A stretch of 63,197 nt of DNA from Desulfosarcinaceae bacterium (GCA_030066015.1 JASJCL010000035.1:1-63197), one strand, 5' to 3'; counted from the stretch's first letter, positions 24,840 to 34,067 are shown. Notes: a model not told the origin generated them from the sequence alone. A program made the numbers and translations.

Positions 24840-24869
24840 TTGACATGAGCGGGTTAGCGTGGTTTTAAT
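24840..24869 (+). promoter_or_regulatory. Promoter candidate for the Pyl-containing mttB-mtbB operon
   Basis: TTGACA (24840-24845), 18-base spacer, TTTAAT (24864-24869). Transcription would start near 24876, immediately before the TTGTATACAT palindrome, so a bound repressor would block initiation. Confidence 0.6.
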
Positions 24870-24880
24870 GCATTCAAATA

Positions 24881-24890
24881 TTGTATACAT
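24881..24890. promoter_or_regulatory. Candidate GntR operator TTGTATACAT (mttB-mtbB)
   Basis: Its core TGTATACA is a perfect palindrome and lies just downstream of the predicted start of the mttB-mtbB transcript. It matches the TTGNATACAA pattern at 22130 and 24709 at nine of ten positions. Confidence 0.55.
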
Positions 24891-24922
24891 TTTTATCTAT
24901 GGTCGCGGAAGAGGAGAGGCGT

Positions 24923-26449
24923 ATGGATATCGAAAATGCAGCGGCCGCCGCCGATAGGAGCCAGCTTCACCTGAGCCTGCGAGATGGGCCAGCCCCGGGT
25001 GAACCATTCCCGCCAGGAAGCCTTCGCATCCGGTCTCTGAGCCGCGCGGAGTGCGCCAGGATCCATCAGGCCAGCCTGGAGCTGCTGGCGGGCACCGGGA
25101 TGGTGGTCACCAGCAAGAAGGCCCAGGCCGTCTTCGCCGATCACGGGGCCAGGGTGGAGAAGGTCGATGACCGCGTCTACCTGCCGGCCCCGCTCGTGGA
25201 GAAGGCCCTGGCCACCATTCCGTCGGAGATCACCATCCCGGGACGTACTCCCGACCGGGACTACGTGATGGGGGGCGACCGCCTGGGCTTCATCAACTTC
25301 GGCAGCACCGTCTGGCTCCATGACCTCCACACGGGCAAACGGCGCAAAGCGGTGAAGAGTGACGTGATGGAGGTCACCCGGGTAATGGACACCCTGGACA
25401 GCCTGAAGATCCTGATTTCAATGCTCAACGCCAGCGACGCATCGCCGGTGACCGAGACCCTGCACACCCTGGCGGCCTCCCTGGCCAACACCACCAAGCC
25501 GGTGGAGGCGATCCCCCCCACGGCCGACCTCATCTCAAAGATGGCCCTCATGGGAGAGGCCGCCGTGGGCAGGGATACCTTCCGCAGGCGCCCCTTCTTC
25601 TTCACCGGCGTCTGCGTGGTGAGCCCGCTTACGCTGGTGGACGACTGCAGCGAGGTCCTCATGGCCTCGGTGGCGCATGGCTTCACCACCAGCGTGCTCA
25701 GCATGTGCCTGGCCGGCGGCACGGCCCCCATCCATTTGGCCGGCACCGTGGTCCAGCACAATGCCGAGGTCCTCAGCGGCCTGACCCTGGGCCAGCTGGT
25801 GCGGCCCGGTGCCCCCATGTTCTACTCCAGCTCCACCACCACCCTGGACATGCGCTACGGCATGGCGGCGGTGGGCGCTCCCGAGGGGGCGGTGCTCAAT
25901 GCCGCCCTGGCGCAGATGGGGCGATACTACCGTATTCCCGTAAGGGTCTCCGGTGGGTAGGTGGACGCCAAATTGTGCGACGCCCAGGCCGGTTTCGAAG
26001 CGCTGCTCACCGCCCTTCCAGCAGCTTTGGCAGGTGCCAATCTGATTTACGGCAGCGGCATGGTGGACAGCGGGATGGCCTTGGACTACGGCAAGCTGTT
26101 GATGGACGACGAGATCAACCGAGCCATCTATCATGTTCTCAAGGGATTCGAGGTGAATGAAGAGACCCTCTCCGTGAAGCTCATCGAGGCGGTGGGCCAC
26201 AGCGGTAACTATCTCACCCACCCGAGTACTTTTCAGCACTGCAAGGACCCCATGGCTCCCAAGCTGATGAACCGCGAAACCTATGAACGCTGGAGGGCCG
26301 GGGGAGAGACCAGCCTCCACCAGCGGGCTCTTGCCAAAGCCCGGGAGGTGGCGGCCGCTCATGAACCGACACCCATCAGCCCCCATGCTCAGAAGGAGAT
26401 CGACGAGATTATTCGCGAGACGGAGAAGGAACTTGGCGTCGGCAACTAG
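24923..26449 (+). CDS. mttB: MttB-family methyltransferase with in-frame pyrrolysine codon
   Basis: Second Pyl-type trimethylamine:corrinoid methyltransferase of the window, about 508 residues. The frame has one TAG at 25958-25960 (codon 346). Before it the protein reads IPVRVSGG and after it VDAKLCDAQAGFEALL, both conserved MttB sequence. I chose the ATG at 24923 because GAGGAGAGG lies just upstream. The terminal codon is also TAG (26447-26449), and the same frame stays open for 39 codons straight into mtbB. The pair mttB-mtbB is a methylamine operon without its own corrinoid protein. Promoter and GntR operator candidates lie just upstream. Confidence 0.9.
25958..25960 (+). other. In-frame UAG predicted to encode pyrrolysine (mttB, codon 346)
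   Basis: The amber codon follows Ser-Gly-Gly and precedes Val-Asp-Ala-Lys, with Asp-Ala-Gln seven residues on. This matches the Pyl context of MttB, and homology continues on both sides. Confidence 0.88.
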
Positions 26450-26566
26450 GGTCTGCCCAGAACCAGCACCCCTCACCCGATTTCAATGCTGTCAAGATCG
26501 ACATCCGCTTCAGGTACACCGATTCATCGCCAACGGCTTTTTAACAGATACGGCAGGAAGAGGATT

Positions 26567-27970
26567 ATGAAAGCGATAACCACCAGCAGAGGCGACGGTG
26601 AGCGCATCACCCTCACCGAGGATGCGCTGCGCCAGGATATTGTCGCTGGCAGCGAGGACGCCGCCAGGAAGGGAAAGATCGATTCGCTCTCCAAAGGGGA
26701 GATCAACTACCTGGCCGATATCTTCTGCATACCGGGCCGGACGGTGTCGGTGGAACTGGGCAAGGAGGTGGTGGTCAGCGACGACGGCGCAGCCCTCATG
26801 CCCAGCTGGGGGCGGCCCAGCGCCGGGCACGCCATTCCCATCAGCGACCACCAGGCCATTCTCATGTACGAGCGGGTCTACGGCGGCGATACCGTGGGGC
26901 TGGGCTTCCCCGACTACAGCTACAAACCGGTAAAGTCGGCCATCGGCTACGCCCGCTCCCACTACAAGACCATCTCCATGCTCACCACCATCCCCCTGGT
27001 CTATGGCGCCCAGCCCAACATGGGGATGTACTACCACCCCACCGGACCGGTGGAATCGCCTTCGGACTACTTTTCCAAGTACGAATTCGACAAGGCCTGG
27101 GCCCTCCAGGAGGAGGCCGCCGAGCGGATGCGGGGCGACGTCCTGGACGTGGCTGAGAACCTTTACGAAGTGGGCTGCGAAGCGTTGAACCTGGACACCT
27201 CGGGCAGCGCCGGCGACGCCGACTTCTGGGGCTGCCTCAACGTGGCGGCGGACATCAAGGAAAAGTGCCCCGACATGCCGGTGGAGATGGGCATGGCCGG
27301 CGAGATGATCATGGGCCTCCACGGCAAGCTCACCCACGGGGGCGAGCGCCTGGCCGGCATGTATCCCCACCAGCAGGCCCAGGCGGCCGCCAGGGCCGGT
27401 GTGGATGTGTTCGGCGTGGCGGTGAACGCCAACACCGGCAAGTCCACCCCCTACAACCTGGCCCGGACGGTGACCTTCACCAAGGCGGCTGCCGAGGCGG
27501 TCTCCATCCCCATCCATGCCAACAGCGGCATGGGCGTGGGCGGCATGCCCATGACCCTCCTGCCCCCCATAACGGATTCCACCCGCTGCGCAAAGGCCCT
27601 AGTGGAGATCGGCAAGGCCGACGGGTTGTAGGTGGGCACCGGTGATTCCCACGGCGTCGCCATTGCCCAGATTGTGTCCGCTTGCATGGGCGGCGTTCGG
27701 ACGGCCGGAGATCTGGTCGCCTGGATGCAGTTCACCCGCAGGATGAAGATCGACACCGCCAAGGCATTCGTTGCCGACAAATTGAATTTGAGGGTGGGGG
27801 AGCTCACCGACGAGACCGTCATGGCCCGGGTGAGGGCTGAAAAGGGGATCGGTTCCGTGATTCCCGACCACATCGAGTACACCGGGATCGCCGCCAAAAC
27901 CAAGATCGCCAGGCTCCTCGACATCAGGATCCGATCGGTGGATCTCTATGAGCAGCATCTCAGCGCCTGA
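26567..27970 (+). CDS. mtbB: Dimethylamine:corrinoid methyltransferase MtbB with in-frame pyrrolysine codon
   Basis: A 467-residue MtbB-family protein that transfers a methyl group from dimethylamine to its corrinoid protein. It closely follows the archaeal MtbB pattern: FPDYSYKPVKSAIGYA, MGMYYHPTGPVESPSDY, LDTSGSAGDADFWG, MGMAGEMIMGLHG and MYPHQQAQAAARAGVDVFG. A TAG at 27629-27631 is codon 355, essentially the Pyl position of archaeal MtbB (356), and VGTGDSHGVAIAQIV continues the homology. The ATG at 26567 follows GGCAGGAAGAGG. The final stop is TGA. It lies 117 bases after mttB in the same frame and is probably co-transcribed with it. Confidence 0.93.
27629..27631 (+). other. In-frame UAG predicted to encode pyrrolysine (mtbB, codon 355)
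   Basis: The amber codon lies between KADGL and VGTGDSHG. This corresponds to residue 356 of archaeal MtbB, where Pyl is known to be inserted. Confidence 0.92.
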
Positions 27971-28262
27971 GCTGCAAACCGGGCGCAGGCCGCACTCTCC
28001 TCAAGCCCGCCCCGGGGGCGCCGGCGTTGACGGTCGCCCTGGCGGACGATCTCCGGGCCCTTGTTTACCAGCGCTCTTTCGCCCCGGTATTTCCATTGGG
28101 ACGCCTCGCGGGGAGGTGCCGCGGCGGGCGCAAGAGAGGGAAGCGGTCCGGCATCTCATCAATTGACGCTCTGAACGATGTGGGGGCGGGATCGGGTTCA
28201 GGATACCGGTTTGGGAGAGGAGGGGAAAGGGACTCAATGAAACGGGAATGGTACCGAAGAGA
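27971..28262. other. Gene-free stretch after mtbB
   Basis: 292 bases between convergent genes. I see no credible coding frame and no terminator with a T-tract; open frames here look like high-GC noise. Confidence 0.4.
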
Positions 28263-28436
28263 TCAGCTGTCGAGCCGCCGCTGACGGCTCGAGAACTCCA
28301 CCAGGGTCTCCAGCCGCACCACCCGTTTGTCCACATCCACCACGTGGGTCTGCAGGCGATCGATATCCTGGTTGAGCCGTTTCACTTCGTCGGTGAGTTT
28401 GAGCACGTCAATCAGCAGATCCTTCCAACCGGACAT
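28263..28436 (-). CDS. Small coiled-coil protein of unknown function
   Basis: A 57-residue protein opening MSGWKDLLIDVLKLTDEVKR and continuing with a regular heptad-like helix (LNQDIDRLQTHV, then DKRVVRLETLVEF). No family recognised. It starts two bases after the stop of the ribbon-helix-helix gene, so the two form a pair. A helical partner for a DNA-binding protein is one possibility; a toxin-antitoxin arrangement is another, but nothing in the sequence proves it. Confidence 0.65.
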   Translation of the reverse strand: MSGWKDLLIDVLKLTDEVKRLNQDIDRLQTHVVDVDKRVVRLETLVEFSSRQRRLDS

Positions 28437-28438
28437 GG

Positions 28439-28714
28439 CTACCCCTTCGACGCGGCGATTTTTTCCAGCGCTTCGTTCAACCGCCGGCGTGTGTCGGCCG
28501 TGTCGGAGATCGCTTCCTTGAGCCGTGTGGCCACCAGCTCCATGAGATCCTCTTCGCCCATGTCGGCGGGGAGATCTGGATTGTAGGCGTCGATGGCCTT
28601 TCTGACCATCTCTGCGGCAGATGTGTTTTCTCTTCTGGCCAAACGCTCGATCTTCTCGACCTGCCCAGGATAGATCAGAAATTGTTTTCTGACCAAATTC
28701 TCGGCTGCCTGCAT
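28439..28714 (-). CDS. Ribbon-helix-helix-like DNA-binding protein
   Basis: A 91-residue protein with a central ribbon-helix-helix-like segment: a short strand (QFLIYPGQVEKIERLAR) followed by the turn and helix ENTSAAEMVRKAIDAY, as in CopG/Arc-type regulators. The C-terminal half (EDLMELVATRLKEAI and on) is helical and charged, suited to pairing with the adjacent coiled-coil protein. The gene ends in TAG two bases before that ATG. Role unknown; small regulator or antitoxin-like are the main options. Confidence 0.7.
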   Translation of the reverse strand: MQAAENLVRKQFLIYPGQVEKIERLARRENTSAAEMVRKAIDAYNPDLPADMGEEDLMELVATRLKEAISDTADTRRRLNEALEKIAASKG

Positions 28715-28841
28715 GCGGTCACCTCCCCTGCTGGTTTCTATCGACCAATATACACATACACAACACCATACACAAGTCTGTTTTGGAGGCGGATCTATCT
28801 TCGGCGGGCAGTTCAGCGGCAGGCAGGCACCGCATCTTTGC

Positions 28842-29633
28842 TCATCCCCTGTCTTCTCTGATGGTCCGATAGAGCGCCGCCTCTGCGGCCGTCAACCGCT
28901 CTCGGCGCTCATAGAGCTTGTCGAGAAAAAAGTGGAAAAAATCGTGCCGCAGGCTGTCCCGGCCGGCGATGACGCTCCAGCGATTGCGGCCCCAGTGGAC
29001 CCTGGCCTGCTCCTCTTTGCCATCCTCCAGGATACCGCCCAGAAACTCCGCCTTGTCCACCACCAGATCGAAGCTGCGACCGCCGATCGCGGTTTCGATA
29101 TCACGATTGACCGGGTGGGTGACCTGGAGTTTGAAGGTGTCGGGATAGGGCCTCATGAAGATGCATTTGACGGAAACCCCCCTCTCTTCCGCCTCGACCA
29201 GGAGGGGTACGAGGCGGGCGGCTTCCTGGGGAAAGAGGCGCACGTAAATTTCGCCCTGGGCGCCGTCGATCATTTCACGCGCCTTTGAAAGCGCCATCTC
29301 ATAACCGCTGAGGGTCCAGATGAAATCCGTTTGGTTCGGCGCCTGAACCGCCTCGATGAGGGTCTCCAGCTTGCCCAAATCGGCCTCATAGCTCTTGCGT
29401 AACTGGCTGAGCAATTCCGATGGCGGCAGGGGAATGTACTTTCCTTCACTGGGTTCGGCGACAAAGCCGCGATCTTTGAGATTGCGGAGGATATCGTAAA
29501 TGCGGGCACGGGGGATGCCCGACGAGCGACTCAGTTGGGAGCCGTTGACAGGATGGTGGGCCAGTAGGCTCAGATATGCCGTGATGGCATAATCCGATAG
29601 CCCGATATTGAGGTTGTATCGCTTCTGTACCAT
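28842..29633 (-). CDS. TrmB-like transcriptional regulator
   Basis: A 263-residue protein with an N-terminal helix-turn-helix of the TrmB type (residues 10-70: LSDYAITAYLSLLAHHPVNG, SGIPRARIYDILRNLKDRGF). A PLD-like effector region follows (MIDGAQGEIYVRLFPQEAAR, VSVKCIFMRPYPDTFKLQVT). TrmB proteins are mostly sugar-responsive and are common in archaea, less so in bacteria. It stands alone here, close to the methylamine genes; whether it regulates them is unknown. Confidence 0.82.
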   Translation of the reverse strand: MVQKRYNLNIGLSDYAITAYLSLLAHHPVNGSQLSRSSGIPRARIYDILRNLKDRGFVAEPSEGKYIPLPPSELLSQLRKSYEADLGKLETLIEAVQAPNQTDFIWTLSGYEMALSKAREMIDGAQGEIYVRLFPQEAARLVPLLVEAEERGVSVKCIFMRPYPDTFKLQVTHPVNRDIETAIGGRSFDLVVDKAEFLGGILEDGKEEQARVHWGRNRWSVIAGRDSLRHDFFHFFLDKLYERRERLTAAEAALYRTIREDRG

Positions 29634-29795
29634 GCGCCGCCCGTGTTGTCACAAACCGTGCAAAACTCGTAACAACATCCCCCGGGGGTGTCAAGCGCAT
29701 ATGGGGGGCGAAGACTCGGTCACATGCCGAGGGTGCTGTCCATCCGGTCCCTCAATGGGAGATCGTTTTAATCGTCTTAATCGATTGCAAGTGAT

Positions 29796-30248
29796 CTAAG
29801 CCAGGATCAAATGGACGAAATTCGTTTCCACAAAACGGGTGAGTCTTTGGTTGAGGTCGGCACCGGGCGCTTGGAAGGCGCAGCCTAAACAGACAAGATC
29901 GGTGGTGTCCGCATCGACATACCAGCGAATCTGCGCCGCGGTTTCCAGATGCTGCCGCACCTGGCGATGGGGTATGCGCAAGGCCAAGATGGTGAAGCGG
30001 TCGCCATTTGTCAGGGTCACGGGCCCCATATCGGTCCGTTGAATTCCCATGCCCAATCCGCCGCGGCTGAGGTTCATCACCATGGCCTCAATGGTGGTCG
30101 GTTCTGCGTCGCGGGCGGTGAAGCGGAGCGTTGCGGTGACGCCATCCGCCGGTGCGAATACCAGTCTGGGGTAGCGGCGCCGATTGGCAGCCGGAGTGGA
30201 TTGAAGCGCGACAGTGGCGGCCGCGGCCGTGGATTGCTTGGCTTCCAT
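29796..30248 (-). CDS. PilZ-domain protein
   Basis: A 150-residue PilZ domain protein, probably a cyclic-di-GMP receptor. The binding pattern is visible as NRRRYPRLVF (RxxxR region, about residues 23-30) followed by MVMNLSRGGLGMG (the D/NxSxxG region, with Asn in place of the usual Asp). The rest forms the beta-barrel ending QIRWYVDADTTDLVCLGCAF. No partner domain is attached. The stop is TAG. Confidence 0.82.
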   Translation of the reverse strand: MEAKQSTAAAATVALQSTPAANRRRYPRLVFAPADGVTATLRFTARDAEPTTIEAMVMNLSRGGLGMGIQRTDMGPVTLTNGDRFTILALRIPHRQVRQHLETAAQIRWYVDADTTDLVCLGCAFQAPGADLNQRLTRFVETNFVHLILA

Positions 30249-30302
30249 GGTGAATTTCCCTTCTCTTCGATCTGGGTCCGCTGGTCAAATGCAAAGGGGT
30301 TT

Positions 30303-30333
30303 CGAAGTGCACCAGGGCGGCGGGTGCACTTCG
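30303..30333. terminator. Hairpin between the PilZ and EamA genes
   Basis: CGAAGTGCACC (30303-30313) and GGTGCACTTCG (30323-30333) form a perfect 11-bp stem with a 9-base loop. On the minus strand it lies downstream of the EamA transporter gene and could end its transcript, but no real T-tract follows. It could also be a 5' leader structure of the PilZ gene. Confidence 0.45.
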
Positions 30334-30414
30334 GAGTGGACATCCTAAGCCTCGGCACTTTTTTGAAAAACATAAGAATGTTTATGGTTTACAAAATAGA
30401 CCAATGTGCTCGCC

Positions 30415-31284
30415 TCAAGGGGGCCCCCAATGGATCATGATCAGTGAGGCAGCGCCCAGGGCAACCGCCCCGATGTTGCGAACGGTGGCGCGTTCACCGA
30501 AGAGCAGCACGCCGCTAAAGAAGCTCAGCATCACCACGCTGACGCTGACAATGGGAAAAATCACCGAGCTCTCCCAGGTCGGCTGGGCCAACGCGGCGAT
30601 GAGAAAATAGATCGCCCCATAATTGTTGAGCCCCAGGATGGCCCCTGCCAGACCTACCCGCCAGTTCTCAAACAATGGACGGGGACCGCGGCGGATTCGC
30701 AGGGCGGTGAGCCCCCAAACGAAGGCCCACAGAAAACAGAGGGCCAGGTAGGAGTGAAAGCCATGCGGCGTCAAGAATCTCGTCTGCACCCATTTGGTGT
30801 ACGCCAGGTTGAAGCCGAAGCCGAGAAACAGCGCCAATGGTAGGGCATGGCCCTTGGTGGCATATCCCTCAGTGCCCGCCTCCGGCCGGAGCAGAAAGAG
30901 CGTACCCAAGGCCATCAAGATGCCGACGGCCTTTGCCACGTGGAGGGTATCATCGTAGAGCAGGAAGGCGACCACCACCGGTATTACCACCGCGATGCGG
31001 GCGCTGACGGCCGCCACCGCCACGCCGTGGAGACGGGTCACGGCCGACATGAGCAGGAAACAGCCCACCAGAATCCCGCCCTGAAAGGCGGCCAGACACC
31101 AGAGGGTCACCAGACGCCCGCCCACTGCTGGGGGCCCTCCCGCCACTAAACCACATCCCAGCCCGAAGGCGACCAGATAGTTGATGACGATGGCGGGCAG
31201 GGCGGCGATCTCCAGCCGGGCATAGAGCTTGAAAAGGAGCTGGTTGGCGGTGGAACAGAGAATGGCGAGCAGCATCAGGGTCAT
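30415..31284 (-). CDS. EamA/DMT-family transporter
   Basis: A 289-residue inner-membrane protein with about ten hydrophobic segments, typical of the drug/metabolite transporter superfamily (two EamA repeats). Examples are LMLLAILCSTANQLLFKLYA at the start and SVVMLSFFSGVLLFGERATV with the family's conserved glutamate near the end. The substrate cannot be deduced. Its ATG overlaps the stop of the DinG-like helicase gene (ATGA), so the two are co-transcribed although functionally unrelated on present evidence. Confidence 0.85.
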   Translation of the reverse strand: MTLMLLAILCSTANQLLFKLYARLEIAALPAIVINYLVAFGLGCGLVAGGPPAVGGRLVTLWCLAAFQGGILVGCFLLMSAVTRLHGVAVAAVSARIAVVIPVVVAFLLYDDTLHVAKAVGILMALGTLFLLRPEAGTEGYATKGHALPLALFLGFGFNLAYTKWVQTRFLTPHGFHSYLALCFLWAFVWGLTALRIRRGPRPLFENWRVGLAGAILGLNNYGAIYFLIAALAQPTWESSVIFPIVSVSVVMLSFFSGVLLFGERATVRNIGAVALGAASLIMIHWGPP

Positions 31285-34067
31285 GGGCGCGCAGCTCCCA
31301 ACGGGTGAGCCGATATGGCCGGCGACGGCCCGCTGCGGCGACGGTTTTCTACCAGCTGCTGGTAAACGGTGTGGGAACGGATGCGGGTGTCGAGGAAGAG
31401 AACCCGCCCCCGGTCGGACTCCGAACGGATCAGGCGCCCCACTCCCTGGCGAAGCTTGATGGCGGTGTCATAGTGATAGCGCTCCCAATAGGCCTTGTTG
31501 TCGGCCCGCCGACGGGCCAGCTGAAGGGGGTCGGTGGGGGCGGGATAGGGGATGCGGGTAATGATGACCTGGGTAAGGGTGTCGCCCTTGAAATCCACCC
31601 CATACCAAAAAGACTCCACGCCCAGCAGGACACTCTCTTTGATGGTGCGAAAATCGTCGCACAGGGCCACAGTGGGATCGCCCTTGCGTTGCACCAGGAG
31701 GGGGTAGCCGGCGGCCGCAAGGGGCCTTTCGATCCGGGCCGCCACCGCTGCCAAATCGGCATAGGAGGCAAAGAGTACCAAAGTGCGGCCCTGGTTGCGG
31801 TGGATGAGATCGGGAAGGAGGTCGACCACCGCATCCAACCAAACCGGTTTGTTGGCAAAGCGACCGCTCAAAGCGCCGGCCGGCACGTCCACGGTGAGGG
31901 CCGCCGGGTCGAAGGGAGAGGGCAGGGTCGCTTCCAAGATTGGCTTGGAAACGGATTCCGGGGCGGCCGGCGCCAGGGGTCGGTCCAGGCCGACGATGCG
32001 TCTGAACTGGCGAAAACTGTCCTGATGGCGCAGCGTTGCGGCGGTGAAGACCACGCCATCTCTGTCGGGGTAGATCCGTTCGCGGATCAGGCCGCTCACA
32101 TCGACCGCCTGTAGGGTGAGGACCCAATGGCGACCGTAGCAAGCGTATGCCGCTATATGTGTATGCGTGTCGGCATTGAGCAGAATCCGCTTGAGGGCGG
32201 CGGCTTGGTCCAGCAGCGCCTGGGCGGCATGCCCCACTCTCTGGGCGGTGCGGGGCAGGATACGCAATCGGCGACAGAGATCCTCGTCCGAAAAGGACTC
32301 AAGCCCTTTGGCGAGCTGGCCAAGCAGCTTCTCGAGGGCGTTGAGATGTTCGCTTAAACGACCTTGGCGATACACAGCGTGGCGGTAGACCAGCTCCTTG
32401 ACCGCACCCGGCTGGGCGGTGGGGTCCAGCGCCATAAGGGCCCTGTGGAGGGCTCCCACCTCCTGGCGGAGGCCGATATGGGTCACCGCAACCCGATCAA
32501 GGCGATCGCGGTCCTGGCCGGCGGCCCGTCTCAGCGCCGCTTTTAGTGGTCGCCCCACAAGAGAGAGCAGCCGGCTCAATTCGTGGGATGCGGTCTCGCT
32601 TTGGAAGGCACCGCGGACAGCGTTTTCGAAGTGATTGGCCTCGTCAATCACCACGGTGCGGAAACGTCCGGCGAAGGTGGGGTCGCCGCCCATGAGGGCC
32701 AGCTTGTGGTGGTTGGTCACCACCAGGCGCGCATGTCGAGCAGCGGCGGTCACGATCTGTGCGGGGCAGTGAACATGGCGATGGGTGCAGCCGCTGGCGG
32801 CAGTGGTTTCGGCCAGCATGGCCGCGAGGCGTCCCCCATCGTCCAGCCAGTGGCGCACCTTCTCCCCCACGCCGTCCACATCGGTTTGGTGAAAATGGTA
32901 GATCAGCTGCACCAGATAGAGCCACGCCAGCCGTTGGTGCCCTGTCAGATGCGGGGTGTCGAGCAGATCCAATTTTTCCACACAGAGGTAGCTGCGTTTG
33001 CCCTTGAGCAATACGGCGGGAATATCCTTGAAGTGCGGCAGTAGCGCTCTGCAGATGGGCCACTCCCGTTCAAAAAGCTGTTCCTGGAGATTTTTGGTGT
33101 AGGTGGAGATGATGCCCTGCGCACCCGGGTTGCGGGCCAGGAAGCTCAACAGGGGTAGCAGGTAGCCCAAGGTCTTGCCCGTACCCGTGCCCGCTTCGAG
33201 GCAGAGGATGGCACCCTGGTTGACCGCCTCGGCGACATGGGCGGCGTAGTCCCGCTGTGCCGCCCGTGGCTGGAATCCCTGCCCGGTACCTGTCAGGGCA
33301 GCGAAGAGCGCGTTAAGGTGTCGCTCCGCCACTGGATTTGATCTGTATGCAATGGCAGGCGGGACGCGGCCGGGTTGAACACGCTCCAGAAATAGGCGCC
33401 AATTGGGAGTTTCGGCGTCCGCCGCAGGTCCGAGAAGTTCGCCGTAATAGGCCCGGTGGTGGGTCGCCATGTGGACCAGCACCTGTCCGAAAAGCGTGCC
33501 GCTCTGACGCAGATAGTGGCGCAGTGTCGCGGCCCGGGGCTGGAGACGACTATTGAGCACCTCCCCGCCAATGTGGGCCAGGAGCCGCTCTCCCAAGGCC
33601 ACCATTTCGGGGGCAGTGAAGCTTTTGCGCCGACGGCGACGGTCGTGCAAATACTCCCAGAGGGCAGTCGGGGCAAAGGAGGTGAGCTGCGGCAGCAGAA
33701 ACTCGGCGGCGAAGCTTAAGTCGACAGTGCGCATCCCGCCGCAGAAGGCGGCGATGGCAGCCAGGTCGCCATAGGGGTCCAGCACAAGTATAAAGGGTGG
33801 CTGGTCCAGGAAAGCGGCCAGGCGGCGCCGAACCTGTTCGGGGGGCTCCCCCGCAAGCACCGCGTCCCGGTTCAGGTTGCTGTAGTGGCGCTCGCGCAGG
33901 CCAAAAAACGGGTAGCTCACCAGGGCGTCGAAATCGGTAGGCGGGCGATCCGGGTAGAGGGTGCGGGCCGCCACGGCATAGACCCGATTGCCATTGTGGG
34001 CTTTGCGGCCGCAATGGGCGAAGACCAGCGAGAGGCGGTCGATATCGGCGGTAAATGGCTTCAGCAT
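31281..34067 (-). CDS. DinG/XPD-like superfamily 2 helicase
   Basis: A 928-residue DinG-type ATP-dependent DNA helicase. Walker A is EAGTGTGKTLGYLLPLL near residues 285-300, and the Walker B box is VVIDEANHFENAV near 470. Between them, cysteines in YLCVEKLD and SGCTHRHVHCPAQ could ligate the XPD-type iron-sulfur cluster. The C-terminal motor includes DGVVFTAATLRHQDSF, LVLFASYADL and KLRQGVGRLIRSESDRG. About 280 N-terminal residues precede the helicase and I cannot assign them. The ATG at 34067 was chosen because the frame further upstream lacks homology-like character. Likely role: unwinding of structured or damaged DNA. Confidence 0.85.
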   Translation of the reverse strand: MLKPFTADIDRLSLVFAHCGRKAHNGNRVYAVAARTLYPDRPPTDFDALVSYPFFGLRERHYSNLNRDAVLAGEPPEQVRRRLAAFLDQPPFILVLDPYGDLAAIAAFCGGMRTVDLSFAAEFLLPQLTSFAPTALWEYLHDRRRRRKSFTAPEMVALGERLLAHIGGEVLNSRLQPRAATLRHYLRQSGTLFGQVLVHMATHHRAYYGELLGPAADAETPNWRLFLERVQPGRVPPAIAYRSNPVAERHLNALFAALTGTGQGFQPRAAQRDYAAHVAEAVNQGAILCLEAGTGTGKTLGYLLPLLSFLARNPGAQGIISTYTKNLQEQLFEREWPICRALLPHFKDIPAVLLKGKRSYLCVEKLDLLDTPHLTGHQRLAWLYLVQLIYHFHQTDVDGVGEKVRHWLDDGGRLAAMLAETTAASGCTHRHVHCPAQIVTAAARHARLVVTNHHKLALMGGDPTFAGRFRTVVIDEANHFENAVRGAFQSETASHELSRLLSLVGRPLKAALRRAAGQDRDRLDRVAVTHIGLRQEVGALHRALMALDPTAQPGAVKELVYRHAVYRQGRLSEHLNALEKLLGQLAKGLESFSDEDLCRRLRILPRTAQRVGHAAQALLDQAAALKRILLNADTHTHIAAYACYGRHWVLTLQAVDVSGLIRERIYPDRDGVVFTAATLRHQDSFRQFRRIVGLDRPLAPAAPESVSKPILEATLPSPFDPAALTVDVPAGALSGRFANKPVWLDAVVDLLPDLIHRNQGRTLVLFASYADLAAVAARIERPLAAAGYPLLVQRKGDPTVALCDDFRTIKESVLLGVESFWYGVDFKGDTLTQVIITRIPYPAPTDPLQLARRRADNKAYWERYHYDTAIKLRQGVGRLIRSESDRGRVLFLDTRIRSHTVYQQLVENRRRSGPSPAISAHPLGAARP

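Noticed and set aside
26447-26449. Terminal TAG of mttB as a certain second Pyl codon
   Set aside because: The MttB homology ends here and mtbB has its own good ribosome site and ATG, so termination is the default. Readthrough is listed only as a hypothesis.
31281-34067. DnaQ-type exonuclease domain at the N-terminus of the DinG-like helicase
   Set aside because: Some DinG proteins have one, but I cannot find the DxE exonuclease motif in the first 280 residues.
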